Origin: Catalimonadaceae bacterium JC749
GTDB lineage: Bacteria; Bacteroidota; Bacteroidia; Cytophagales; Cyclobacteriaceae
Direction of reading: 5' to 3'
NCBI GenBank assembly: GCA_021730635.1
Contig: JAJNNC010000010.1
Coordinates: 1 to 64,000, forward strand
DNA length: 64,000 bases
Position numbers and translations under genes: made by a program. Below the pieces are notes generated by a model that ran no database searches, was not told the DNA's origin, and was given only the letters and a program-made list of their open reading frames with translations. Positions 9,923-19,346 of the stretch are shown piece after piece. The first letter of the stretch is position 1, and the number at the start of each line of letters is the position of its first letter.

Positions 9923-11614
9923 ATGCTTATGAAGAAAATTAGTATCATATCGTTGTGTGTTGCAGGATTGTTGACGATTCAGTCTTGTGAACTAGAACCT
10001 GATGTTTACAGTGAAATCAGACCGGAAAATTTTTTTAAGGATGAAGCTCAGTTAGTCGCCTTTACCTCCTCCGGTTACTCCTCATTGGCGGGATACTATG
10101 ACGCGGCAGTTTTTCAGGACGGAGTATGTTCCGATGAGATGGTCAATCCCTTTCGTTCCAATGACGGTTGGGGGACCAACTACGACCAGATGTCTCATAA
10201 TTTCAGGGCGGCAGACAACTTTGTTCCTGCCATCTGGAATATTGCCTTTCCCGGCGTTGCTACCTGCAACAGATTAATTGAATTTGTAGAAAGCCTGGAA
10301 ACGGATGAATCTGCCGCAATTGCTGAATTACGAGCGTTAAGAGCATTTTATTTGTGGATAGCATTGGATCATTATGGAAATATTCCGGTAGAGTTGCGAT
10401 TCGCCGAGGCCGACCCGGCACCGGCACAGCTGTCACCTTCAGAGGCTTTTGCGGTCATAGAGTCACAATTACTAGAGATAATTGAGAATCTTAACCCGAG
10501 CAAAGACCAGTCAACCTATGCAAAGGTAAACCAGGCAACCGGCTATATGTTGCTCGCAAAGTTGTACATTAATGCGGAAAGGTATGGCGTGGGCGCAAAA
10601 TGGGCTGAAGCGGCCGCCGCTGCTCAGGAGATCATCAACACCGGTAATTATTCTCTTGAATCAGGATACTTTTCTAATTTTTTCATCGAGAACGAGTCAT
10701 CTGCTGAGAATATTTGGGTGATTCCCTACGAAAGAAATCAGATTAACCTGAATATTATGCATATATCAATGCATCAGTCGGCTACGCCTACTTTCGGATT
10801 GGCTGCGCAGCCGTGGGGGGGTTATACGGTGCAAGAGGAACTATACAATTCCTTTGATGAAAATGACAATAGGAGAGGTATGTTTATCGTGGGCCAACAG
10901 TATACCAAAGAAGCCGGACCTTTGTGGGATGCATCCTTAGGTTTTAGATATTCAAATCCAAGGGATGAATTCAAATTGTATGATTGTGGAGAAGATTATA
11001 ATGTGCTTACCAATTTAGAGCGGGGTCACTTTGGGTTACCGGAATTGGCCGAAGGTCAATCTGCTGAAGAATTGTCTCCCCAGGCCTTTGAAGAAGCTTG
11101 TGGCATCGTCATTAACCCGGATCATAATGCGATACTCAAGGAGGTATCAGGCAGAGCAGAGGATATGACAATGTATCGCAGGGGGGCGAGAATGGCAAAG
11201 TATGAACACGAAGTTGGGACAAACGTACCGACGGGTACAAGCAATGACTTTCCTATTTTTCGATATGCTGAAACCCTCCTGATTCGTGCTGAGGCTTTGT
11301 GGCGCCTGGATAATGGGAGCCCCGAAGCACTCAACCTTGTCAATCAGATCAGGCTCAGGTCAGATCTTCCAGAACTGGGAGCATTGACGGAGGAAGATCT
11401 GTATCGGGAATACAAACATGAAATGGCATTGGAAGGGCATGCAAGGCAAATATTAATTCGTTTTGGCCATTGGGAGGATGAATGGACCTTTAAATCCACA
11501 AACCCTTCAGCCCCCGGAGATACCTATGTTCCGGGCCTCCATAAAAGGTGGTATCCAATTCCTGAAACGGCAATGAATTCGAATCCTAATCTGGTTCAAA
11601 ATCCTGGCTATTAG
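9923..11614 (+). CDS. SusD/RagB-family surface lipoprotein
   Basis: A 563-residue surface lipoprotein, lipobox TIQSC near residue 22, with the SusD fold: N-terminal TPR-like helices (ELRALRAFYLWIALDHYGNIPV) and the C-terminal RagB region (FRYAETLLIRAEALWRL, NQIRLRSDLPEL, YREYKHEMALEGHARQILIRFGHWE). The C-terminus WYPIPETAMNSNPNLVQNPGY is typical. It binds the glycan ligand at the cell surface and closes over the SusC pore. It lies 21 bp after SusC. A second ATG six bases in (MKKISIISL) is an equally good start. A short GC-rich stem-loop follows, which may reduce read-through into the next gene. Confidence 0.95.
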   Translation: MLMKKISIISLCVAGLLTIQSCELEPDVYSEIRPENFFKDEAQLVAFTSSGYSSLAGYYDAAVFQDGVCSDEMVNPFRSNDGWGTNYDQMSHNFRAADNFVPAIWNIAFPGVATCNRLIEFVESLETDESAAIAELRALRAFYLWIALDHYGNIPVELRFAEADPAPAQLSPSEAFAVIESQLLEIIENLNPSKDQSTYAKVNQATGYMLLAKLYINAERYGVGAKWAEAAAAAQEIINTGNYSLESGYFSNFFIENESSAENIWVIPYERNQINLNIMHISMHQSATPTFGLAAQPWGGYTVQEELYNSFDENDNRRGMFIVGQQYTKEAGPLWDASLGFRYSNPRDEFKLYDCGEDYNVLTNLERGHFGLPELAEGQSAEELSPQAFEEACGIVINPDHNAILKEVSGRAEDMTMYRRGARMAKYEHEVGTNVPTGTSNDFPIFRYAETLLIRAEALWRLDNGSPEALNLVNQIRLRSDLPELGALTEEDLYREYKHEMALEGHARQILIRFGHWEDEWTFKSTNPSAPGDTYVPGLHKRWYPIPETAMNSNPNLVQNPGY

Positions 11615-11650
11615 CTGTTGCTTTCAGTTTACTATATTGGTTTTATGAAT

Positions 11651-11671
11651 AAGGGGCCAGTCAGGCCCTTT
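11651..11671 (+). terminator. Weak stem-loop between SusD and the VCBS genes
   Basis: An 8-bp stem (11651-11658 with 11664-11671, one G-T pair) and a 5-nt loop lie 36 bp after the SusD stop. The tail is TCATATTG, not a strong T tract. It may stabilise the susCD 3' end or attenuate transcription into the VCBS genes instead of ending it fully. Confidence 0.4.
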
Positions 11672-11756
11672 CATATTGCTGTAAAGGGGCCAGGAATGAA
11701 GATGAGCAACTTGCACTCTACATGATTAAAGTTAGGTCAATTTAGGAAAGTACATC

Positions 11757-14700
11757 ATGAAGTGGATAAGCAGATTTCGTTTTCCCATCCTGTTGTTAAT
11801 GACCATGGCCTTTTTTTCTTGTTCAGATAAAAGACCTGTTTTCACCCTGTTGGAGAATGCAGCTATTGGCGTGGCTTTTGAAAATAATCTTACCTACACA
11901 GAAGAGTTCAATGCCTATTTATTTAGAAATTTCTACAATGGAGCTGGTGTAGGTCTTGCAGACCTTACCAATGACGGGAATCTCGATTTGTTTTTATGTG
12001 GTAACCAAGTAGATAACAAGCTTTATATAGGCGATGGCAATTTTAATTTTCAGGACATTACAGACCACGCCGGCGTTGCCAGTGCAGGTTCCTGGACTAC
12101 TGGTGTGAGTATTGTAGATGTCAATCAGGATGGATGGAAGGATATTTACGTTTGTAAAAGTGGCAGACTTGAAGATCCCAACCGGCGCAATGAATTGTTC
12201 ATCCATAATGGACTCGATGAGCATGGACTTCCAACTTTTACCGAATCTGCAAAAAAATATGGGATTGATGATCTGGGCTTTTCCATTCATGCCGTTTTTG
12301 TCGATTATGATCGCGATGGAGACCTTGATATGTACCTATCCAACAACTCCCACAATCCTACAGAGGTAGTCATCGATGCAAAGAAGGGTATGCGCGATAA
12401 GAGAGAACCTGATGGAAATAAGCTATATCGCAACGAAGGTGATTATTTTAAGGATGTCACCATTGAGGCTGGGATATATAGCAGTGCCATCGGCTATGGT
12501 TTGGGTATTTCGGTAGCAGATGTTAATCGCGATGGGTGGCCTGATATTTATGTGGCTAACGATTTTTTTGAGAAAGATTATCTGTACATCAACCAGGGTG
12601 ATGGTACTTTTAAGGAGTCGATAGCGCAATGGACCAGTGAAATCAGCTTAGGTTCCATGGGTGTCGATATATCCGATATGAATCATGATGGATTTCCTGA
12701 AATTTTCGTCACTGAAATGTTGCCTGAGGACGAAGGCAGACTCAAGACAAAAGCAGTTTTTGATAGCTGGGACAAATATGCTTTGAAAATAGAAAACGGT
12801 TATCATCGCCAATTTCCACGGAATACTTTTCAATATAATAATGGAAGGGATCCTGTGGGTTCAGGCGTGCATTTTAGTGAAATTTCAAGATATGCCGGAG
12901 TGGCAGCGAGTGACTGGAGTTGGGGGGCGCAAATGATAGACCTGGATCACGATGGGCACAAAGAGATTTTTATTACAAACGGAGTAGGAAAAGACCTGTT
13001 AGACCACGACTACCTGGATTTTTACGATAATCCGGCCAGGCTGAGACAGATATTAAAAGATAAGGGGGAGGTAATGACCGAGCTACTCGACCATATGCCG
13101 TCTCAAGCCATTGCCAATCATCTGTACAAGGTAGACAGCAACCTTGTTTTTACAAATGTTGCCTCCGAATTTGGACTCGCACAGCCAGGTTTTTCCAGTG
13201 GGTCCGCTTATGGTGACATAGATAATGACGGAGATCTGGATCTGGTTGTAAACAACATCAATAGCCCTCCCTTTATCTATCGAAACGACCTTGCTACTGA
13301 GAAAAATCATTATATCATCTTGTCGCTAAAAAAGCGGAATGGAACAACAGCGGTGGGGGCACAGGTATCACTGAGGGCTGGAGGAAAATTGTATTACGAA
13401 GAGCTGTACCCCATGCGAGGGGTCATGTCAGTAGTAGATGACCGCCTGCAGGTGGGGTTGGGTCAGTCAACCCTGATTGATTCCCTGGAAATTATGTGGC
13501 CTGATGGAAGCAAGCAGGTAGAAAAAAATCTTTCGGTGGATCAGTTCCTGACTATTACGCAAGGGGTTGAACCTGGTGAAACCGGTATCATAGACGGAGA
13601 AGAAACCATCAGGTCTACTTTTCCGGACGATTCAAAATCATATGGTTTGGATTTTGTCCACAAGGAAAGCCCTTTTGTGGATTTTGACAAAGACCGTTTA
13701 TTGTTTAACATGGTGTCCAACGAAGGGCCAAAAGTCGCTGTGGCCGATGTAAATGGAGACGGGTTGGATGATTGTTATATTGGGGGAGCGAAAGGCGAAC
13801 CGGGGGCACTTTTCATCCAGCATGGGACTACTTTTCACAGGACAAATGTGGCATTGCTTGAATCTGATCGTAACAGTGAAGATCAACAGGCTATCTTTTT
13901 CGATGCTGATAATGATGGTGATAAGGACCTTTTGGTAAGCAGTGGAAGCTATGAGTTTTCCTCCAGTTCTTTTGCCCTCCATGACAGATTGTATTTGAAT
14001 AATGGTAAGGGTGAATTTACCAAATCCGACCAGGTTTTACCTTCTGTCAGGCCTACAAGTACCTCCGTTGTTATTCATGAAGATTATGACAAAGATGGTG
14101 ACGAAGACCTGTTCTTCGGTAGTCGTTTTGTGCCGGGTTTATATGGTGTACCTGCTTCAAGTTACTTATTGGAAAATAACGGTAGGGGTCAATTTACCAA
14201 TGTAACAGAAACAAAGGCTCCGGGGCTCATAGAGCTGGGTATGGTCACCGATGCGGTATGGACAGATTTTGATGGGGATGATGACCCTGACCTGGTGATT
14301 GTTGGTGAGTGGATGCCTGTCAGATTGTTTGCTAACCAAAGGGGAATATTCAAAGAATTACAAACAGTCGAAGGTCTTGAACACTCTCATGGATTCTGGA
14401 ATACTATTGAAGTATCTGATTTAGACAATGACGGAGATGAAGACTTCATCATAGGCAATATGGGTTACAATACATTTTTTAAGGCCTCCCAGGATAAGCC
14501 CGCCGAGATGTATGTGAATGATTTTGACAGAAACGGCAGCATTGAACACATGTTTACAACTTATCGCGAGAATACGTCATATCCTGTGGTTCTGAAAGAC
14601 GAGATAACGAAGCAAATGCCCCATTTACGCAAAAAATACCTTAAACATAGTGCTTATCAACGCCAGACGATGAATGATATCTTTACGGAAGATGAAAGGG

Positions 14701-15092
14701 AAGGGGTTTTATCATACAAAGTTTTTGAAACGGGTTCTTGTATTTTCTGGAATGAAAGGGAGAAATTTATAAAACAAAATCTCCCTTTTGAAGCACAATG
14801 GGCTCCGGTTTTCTCGATATATCCTGCTGATATTGATAACAACGGACATATTGATATTGTGCTTGGCGGTAATCAGTATTGTGCCAAACCTCAAACAGGC
14901 ATCTACGCTGGTAGTTACGGGGTTATTATTTCAAACGAAGGAAACAGGAAATTCAAACACGTCGACCCAAAGACTTCCGGTTTCAAGGTGATGGGTCAAA
15001 TCAGAGATATGCAGAAAATTTCAATCGGAAATGTAGATCATTTATTAATTGCAAGAAATAATGATTCGCTAAAAATTATACGTTTCAAATAA
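11757..15092 (+). CDS. FG-GAP/VCBS repeat lipoprotein with ASPIC/UnbV domain (paralogue 1)
   Basis: An exported 1111-residue lipoprotein (lipobox FFSCS near residue 22). It carries many FG-GAP/VCBS beta-propeller repeats with calcium-binding loops such as DLTNDGNLDL, DVNQDGWKDI, DYDRDGDLDM and DIDNDGDLDL. A UnbV/ASPIC domain lies around residues 530-600 (VGAQVSLRAGGKLYYEEL, VGLGQSTLIDSLEIMWPDGS), followed by a second propeller block. Related CRTAC1-like proteins occur next to SusC/SusD pairs in marine and soil Bacteroidota; their role is not settled, and surface glycan binding is the usual suggestion. It is the first of three tandem paralogues. Only 3 bp separate it from the next small gene, so they are probably co-transcribed. 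Confidence 0.88.
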   Translation: MKWISRFRFPILLLMTMAFFSCSDKRPVFTLLENAAIGVAFENNLTYTEEFNAYLFRNFYNGAGVGLADLTNDGNLDLFLCGNQVDNKLYIGDGNFNFQDITDHAGVASAGSWTTGVSIVDVNQDGWKDIYVCKSGRLEDPNRRNELFIHNGLDEHGLPTFTESAKKYGIDDLGFSIHAVFVDYDRDGDLDMYLSNNSHNPTEVVIDAKKGMRDKREPDGNKLYRNEGDYFKDVTIEAGIYSSAIGYGLGISVADVNRDGWPDIYVANDFFEKDYLYINQGDGTFKESIAQWTSEISLGSMGVDISDMNHDGFPEIFVTEMLPEDEGRLKTKAVFDSWDKYALKIENGYHRQFPRNTFQYNNGRDPVGSGVHFSEISRYAGVAASDWSWGAQMIDLDHDGHKEIFITNGVGKDLLDHDYLDFYDNPARLRQILKDKGEVMTELLDHMPSQAIANHLYKVDSNLVFTNVASEFGLAQPGFSSGSAYGDIDNDGDLDLVVNNINSPPFIYRNDLATEKNHYIILSLKKRNGTTAVGAQVSLRAGGKLYYEELYPMRGVMSVVDDRLQVGLGQSTLIDSLEIMWPDGSKQVEKNLSVDQFLTITQGVEPGETGIIDGEETIRSTFPDDSKSYGLDFVHKESPFVDFDKDRLLFNMVSNEGPKVAVADVNGDGLDDCYIGGAKGEPGALFIQHGTTFHRTNVALLESDRNSEDQQAIFFDADNDGDKDLLVSSGSYEFSSSSFALHDRLYLNNGKGEFTKSDQVLPSVRPTSTSVVIHEDYDKDGDEDLFFGSRFVPGLYGVPASSYLLENNGRGQFTNVTETKAPGLIELGMVTDAVWTDFDGDDDPDLVIVGEWMPVRLFANQRGIFKELQTVEGLEHSHGFWNTIEVSDLDNDGDEDFIIGNMGYNTFFKASQDKPAEMYVNDFDRNGSIEHMFTTYRENTSYPVVLKDEITKQMPHLRKKYLKHSAYQRQTMNDIFTEDEREGVLSYKVFETGSCIFWNEREKFIKQNLPFEAQWAPVFSIYPADIDNNGHIDIVLGGNQYCAKPQTGIYAGSYGVIISNEGNRKFKHVDPKTSGFKVMGQIRDMQKISIGNVDHLLIARNNDSLKIIRFK

Positions 15093-15095
15093 GAT

Positions 15096-15710
15096 ATGTA
15101 TAAGTATACAATAATTGACTTCGTGTTCATCATTTGTCTATTCGTGGTAGGGAGCCGGTGCAGTGAGAAAACCGAGCAGGAGAAAACATTACATGCCTAC
15201 GAAAAAGGATTCAATGAGTATTTGCAGGTATTAGAGGAGGAAAGTCAGAGAGAAGAAACATTCGATAGCCTTATTTTCGGAGTTCATTTCAAAATGACCC
15301 AAAACATGTTCTACGCTTATTGCCACGACATGCATTTGAAAGGCATATTTAATGGAACGAGCAACTATCAGGTGGTGGTCCGTCTTACGGAAGGGTTCAA
15401 AAGGCCAGTCGATTTGATTTTTTTTCCACGGTTTGATAAACCATTTATAGAATTTCTTCAGGCCCGGTTTGGCTATGCGAGTGCCAGTGCTTTCAACAAA
15501 GATCATGGATCAGGAGTACTCATTGAAGAGGTGATCAGGGAAATGATGAAGTGGTATGGAGGACGTGATTTTGTGAAGATCCCACCTCAATACTCTTTCG
15601 GAAAACCGTATTATATCAAAATTGACGGAAATAGAAAGATTACCCTAAGGGAAAATGATTCACTCACTGAGGTGGTGGCTATCTATGAAGACCTCAAACC
15701 ACTTTACTGA
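15096..15710 (+). CDS. Putative lipoprotein of unknown function
   Basis: A 204-residue protein, not recognised. The N-terminus has a hydrophobic segment ending in VVGSRCSEK, which fits a lipoprotein signal with Cys near residue 23. The rest is mixed helix and strand, with a helical stretch (EKTLHAYEKGFNEYLQVLEEESQ) and the segment YHLKGIF-like CHDMHLKGIFNGTSNYQVVV. It starts 3 bp after the first VCBS gene and sits between the first two VCBS paralogues. It is likely part of the same operon and acts at the same cell-surface site, perhaps as an accessory or assembly protein for the VCBS lipoproteins. No catalytic motif is visible. Confidence 0.7.
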   Translation: MYKYTIIDFVFIICLFVVGSRCSEKTEQEKTLHAYEKGFNEYLQVLEEESQREETFDSLIFGVHFKMTQNMFYAYCHDMHLKGIFNGTSNYQVVVRLTEGFKRPVDLIFFPRFDKPFIEFLQARFGYASASAFNKDHGSGVLIEEVIREMMKWYGGRDFVKIPPQYSFGKPYYIKIDGNRKITLRENDSLTEVVAIYEDLKPLY

Positions 15711-15723
15711 CCATCGGAAACCA

Positions 15724-15957
15724 ATGGAGAAAATAAACATATGTAGCATGCTGATGTTTATGTGCGTATTTGTCATAGCTAAAATACTTTTCAATCACCC
15801 TGTGAATGCAGAGGAAAGAGCAGGCATCAGCCGCTTTTACGGAGGTGCTCACTTCATGATAGTCCCTGAAAATAGTCTTGTTCAGGGTGAGCCGATGGGT
15901 AGATATGGAATAAATCGCCTCGAGTGCAGTAAACCTCATAAAATCATGGTGCAATGA
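15724..15957 (+). CDS. Small secreted protein, translationally coupled to the second VCBS gene
   Basis: A candidate gene of 77 residues starting at the ATG at 15724. The N-terminus is a plausible signal peptide (MEKINICSMLMFMCVFVIAKI) with a cleavage-like VNAEE site, followed by about 43 residues. Its stop overlaps the start of the next VCBS gene in an ATGA, the usual sign of translational coupling, and it fills an otherwise empty gap in the operon. No family is recognised. It could be a leader ORF whose translation opens the downstream start, or a real small exported protein. The frame also extends upstream into the preceding gene, so a chance frame remains possible. Confidence 0.45.
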   Translation: MEKINICSMLMFMCVFVIAKILFNHPVNAEERAGISRFYGGAHFMIVPENSLVQGEPMGRYGINRLECSKPHKIMVQ

Positions 15958-18900
15958 GCGTAACTACAAAATCTGGCAGGCGGCCATTTTCCTCCCTTGG
16001 AAACCAAAGTTTTCGTAACTGCCTACGTGCAGTTTTAGGGGTGCTCATCCTCCTGTTTGCCTCTTGCCATCCGAATAGCAATCAGAAGAACCTGACCCTC
16101 TTTTCCACGCTCAATGCGGAAGAGACAGGATTGGATTTTGAGAACACGCTGACGTATACTAGTGATTTTAATATTTATAAATACCGTAATTACTATAACG
16201 GTGGAGGGGTTGGCCTGGGTGATGTGAATAACGATGGTTTGCTCGATGTATATCTCACCGCCAATCTGTTATCCAACAGGCTGTACCTGAATAGAGGCGA
16301 TTTTATGTTTGAGGATGTAACTGAAGAGGCAGGGGTTATGGGTACTCGTGTTTGGTCAACAGGGGTATCTATGGTAGATATCAATGCGGATGGATGGTTG
16401 GATATTTACGTGTGTAACTCTGGTGACATCAAAGGGGACAATAAGCAAAATGAGTTTTTTATCAATAATGGAGATGGTACTTTCACCGATAAGGCCGTTG
16501 AAATGGGTCTTGCTGATCCGGGATTTTCTACACACGCGGCTTTTTTCGATTATGACAAGGATGGTGACCTGGATGTCTATTTGCTCAACAATTCTTATCG
16601 ATCCATCGAGAGTTTTAATCTACGTACAAACGAGCGGCTCAAGCGCGATCAACTGGGAGGTGACAAACTCCTTCGCAACGATGCGGGCATATTCAAAGAT
16701 GTAAGCGAGGCGGCGAATATATATGGGAGTGAGATTGGTTTTGGGCTTGGCGTTTCTGTTTCAGACATCGACAAAGATGGGTGGATGGACCTGTATATCT
16801 CCAATGACTTTTTTGAGCGGGATTATATCTATATGAATAATGGCGATGGCACCTTCAGAGAAGAATTAGAAAAACAGATGCGATCTATCAGTGGGGCATC
16901 CATGGGCTCTGATATCGCAGACATCAATGGAGACGGGTATCCGGAAATTTTTGTCTCTGAAATGCTACCAGAAGGAGACGAGCGGTTCAAAACTACGATG
17001 ACCTTTGAGAATTGGGACAAATATCAGTTCAATGTGCAGAACAATTACTATCACCAGTTCACCCGAAATATGCTGCATCGTCACAATGGGATTATACCCG
17101 GAAAAGGGGTAACCTTCAGTGAAATAGGCCGATTGGCTGGAGTAGAAGCCACTGACTGGAGCTGGTGTCCGCTTATCACCGATCTGGACAATGATGGATT
17201 CAAAGACCTTTTTGTAACCAATGGGTTGGCGCAGGACATTCTTAACCAGGACTACTTGCGCTATATTTCCAATGAGGAAGTGGCTAGAATGGTGATCCGG
17301 GAGGATGGCGTGGATTACGCACAACTCATCGATATTATTCCGGTCAACCGGATACCGAACTACGCCTATGCAGGAAAAGGTGAATTTAGTTTTGAGAATG
17401 TGACTGAAAAGTGGGGATTGGCTACACCCAGTCATTCTAATGGGGCATCTTATGGAGACCTGGATAATGATGGAGACCTGGACCTTATTATCAACAATGT
17501 GAATATGCCCTTATTTGTTTACAGAAACAACTCCGATCAAAGCAAGCATCATTACCTGAAAATTGTCCTCAAAGGCGGTCAATCCAATACAGCAGCCATC
17601 GGTGCGCAAGTCACGCTAAAAGCAGAGGGCCAAATGTTTTTCCAGGAGCAAAACCCAATTCGTGGTTTCCAATCGTCGGTCGATAGCCGGCTCAATTTCG
17701 GACTTGGCGCCATTGAACACATTGACACAGTGATCGTCGACTGGCCCTATGGCCATCGTACCCTGCTGACCAACGTAAAAGCGAATCAAACCCTGATAGT
17801 GTCGGAATCTGAGGGAGAGGAAATAAAAGAGCTGCCGGTAAAAAAAACAGATCCCCTGTTCAAAGAAACAGAAACGGAGATCATGCCTTTTTTCCATCGG
17901 GAGAGTGATTTTGTGGATTTCGACAGGGATCGATTAATCTATCACATGTTATCCACGGAAGGCCCGAAAGTCTCCGTTGCGGATGTGAATGGGGATCAAC
18001 TGGAGGATATTTATGTCGGTGGAGCCCGAGGGTATGCTGGCAGCCTGATGGTTCAGACAGCCACTGGCAGTTTTACAAAAACCAATGCGCTTTTATTTGA
18101 AAAGGATAAAGAGGCAGAAGACCTGTCCTCAACGTTTTTTGATGCAGATGGTGATGGGGATCCGGACTTGTATGTAACCAGTGGAAGCAATGAAACGTCT
18201 GTCAATTCCTTTTCCCTGGTGGATCGACTATACCTGAACGATGGAAAAGGAAACTATAGTAAGTCGGATCAGATCCTGCCAGCGGGTCAGCCGGAAAGCA
18301 GTTCTGTTGTAAAAGCGAATGACTTTGACAGGGATGGTGATATGGATCTGTTTGTGGGTATCCGTTTGAGACCGGGACTATTGGGCGTGCCGCAAAATGG
18401 CTACTTATTGGTCAATGACGGAAAGGGACGCTTCCAAAACAATACGGAACAACTTGCGCCTGCCTTGCTCCAGTCCGGCATGATTACCGATGCCGTGTGG
18501 GCGGACTATGACAAGGATGGTGATGATGACCTGGTAGTTGTGGGAGAGTGGATGAAAATCAGGCTCTACCAAAATAAGAACGGGGTATTCTCAGAAGTAA
18601 CTGCACAGTCCGGACTAGGACAGACCAGTGGTTGGTGGAATACCATTGAAGCGGCTGATCTGGATCAGGATGGCGACATAGACTTTGTATGTGGGAATCA
18701 TGGGTTAAATTCCCGTTTTAAAGCCAGCGAAGAAAAACCCATTTCCTGCTATATCAACGATTACGATCAAAATGGTACGGTCGAACAAATCATCTGTGCC
18801 TATAACGGAGACACCGCTTACCCCTTGGCATTGCGACATGATCTGGTCATGCAGCTTCCTCACCTTAAGAAAAAATACCTGAAGTATGAGTCCTACAAAG

Positions 18901-19346
18901 GACAGACGATGGAAGATATATTTGAACAGAGTATCTTGGAGAGATCAGAAATTCACCAGGTAACTATGCTGGAAAGTGTCTCTCTGATCAACCAGGGCGA
19001 TGGCACTTTCGAAGTTCGGAAATTGCCACAGGAAGCCCAAATTTCACCTGTGTATGCCCTGCTCATCGAGGATTTTAATGGCGATGGACAGAAAGATATT
19101 GTCTTGGGTGGAAACCTATACGAAGTGAAGCCGGAAGTCGGTCGATATGATGCCAGCTATGGTGTTTTCCTGAGGGGAGATGGCAAAGGGAATTTTCACT
19201 CCTTACCAAACTCAGCGACCGGGTTGTTCCTGGAAGGACAAGTTCGTGATCTTACGCTGCTGTCCGTGAAGGGAAAGTCCTTGTTGATGGTTGCCAGAAA
19301 TGACGCTGCTGCCCAGTTTTTTGAAATACTAAATACAAGACAATGA
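15954..19346 (+). CDS. FG-GAP/VCBS repeat lipoprotein with ASPIC/UnbV domain (paralogue 2)
   Basis: A 1130-residue paralogue of the preceding VCBS protein with the same layout. The lipobox is LLFASC. A first propeller block carries loops such as DVNNDGLLDV, DINADGWLDI and DYDKDGDLDV, with RNYYNGGGVGLGD at the start. The ASPIC/UnbV domain lies around residues 540-620 (IGAQVTLKAEGQMFFQEQNPIRGFQSSVDSRLNFGLG), and a second block follows (DFDRDGDMDLF, DLDQDGDIDF). It starts with an ATGA overlap to the small upstream ORF and ends with an ATGA overlap to the third paralogue, so translation of all three is probably coupled. Fixed stoichiometry would suit a complex, but that is inference. Confidence 0.88.
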   Translation: MSVTTKSGRRPFSSLGNQSFRNCLRAVLGVLILLFASCHPNSNQKNLTLFSTLNAEETGLDFENTLTYTSDFNIYKYRNYYNGGGVGLGDVNNDGLLDVYLTANLLSNRLYLNRGDFMFEDVTEEAGVMGTRVWSTGVSMVDINADGWLDIYVCNSGDIKGDNKQNEFFINNGDGTFTDKAVEMGLADPGFSTHAAFFDYDKDGDLDVYLLNNSYRSIESFNLRTNERLKRDQLGGDKLLRNDAGIFKDVSEAANIYGSEIGFGLGVSVSDIDKDGWMDLYISNDFFERDYIYMNNGDGTFREELEKQMRSISGASMGSDIADINGDGYPEIFVSEMLPEGDERFKTTMTFENWDKYQFNVQNNYYHQFTRNMLHRHNGIIPGKGVTFSEIGRLAGVEATDWSWCPLITDLDNDGFKDLFVTNGLAQDILNQDYLRYISNEEVARMVIREDGVDYAQLIDIIPVNRIPNYAYAGKGEFSFENVTEKWGLATPSHSNGASYGDLDNDGDLDLIINNVNMPLFVYRNNSDQSKHHYLKIVLKGGQSNTAAIGAQVTLKAEGQMFFQEQNPIRGFQSSVDSRLNFGLGAIEHIDTVIVDWPYGHRTLLTNVKANQTLIVSESEGEEIKELPVKKTDPLFKETETEIMPFFHRESDFVDFDRDRLIYHMLSTEGPKVSVADVNGDQLEDIYVGGARGYAGSLMVQTATGSFTKTNALLFEKDKEAEDLSSTFFDADGDGDPDLYVTSGSNETSVNSFSLVDRLYLNDGKGNYSKSDQILPAGQPESSSVVKANDFDRDGDMDLFVGIRLRPGLLGVPQNGYLLVNDGKGRFQNNTEQLAPALLQSGMITDAVWADYDKDGDDDLVVVGEWMKIRLYQNKNGVFSEVTAQSGLGQTSGWWNTIEAADLDQDGDIDFVCGNHGLNSRFKASEEKPISCYINDYDQNGTVEQIICAYNGDTAYPLALRHDLVMQLPHLKKKYLKYESYKGQTMEDIFEQSILERSEIHQVTMLESVSLINQGDGTFEVRKLPQEAQISPVYALLIEDFNGDGQKDIVLGGNLYEVKPEVGRYDASYGVFLRGDGKGNFHSLPNSATGLFLEGQVRDLTLLSVKGKSLLMVARNDAAAQFFEILNTRQ

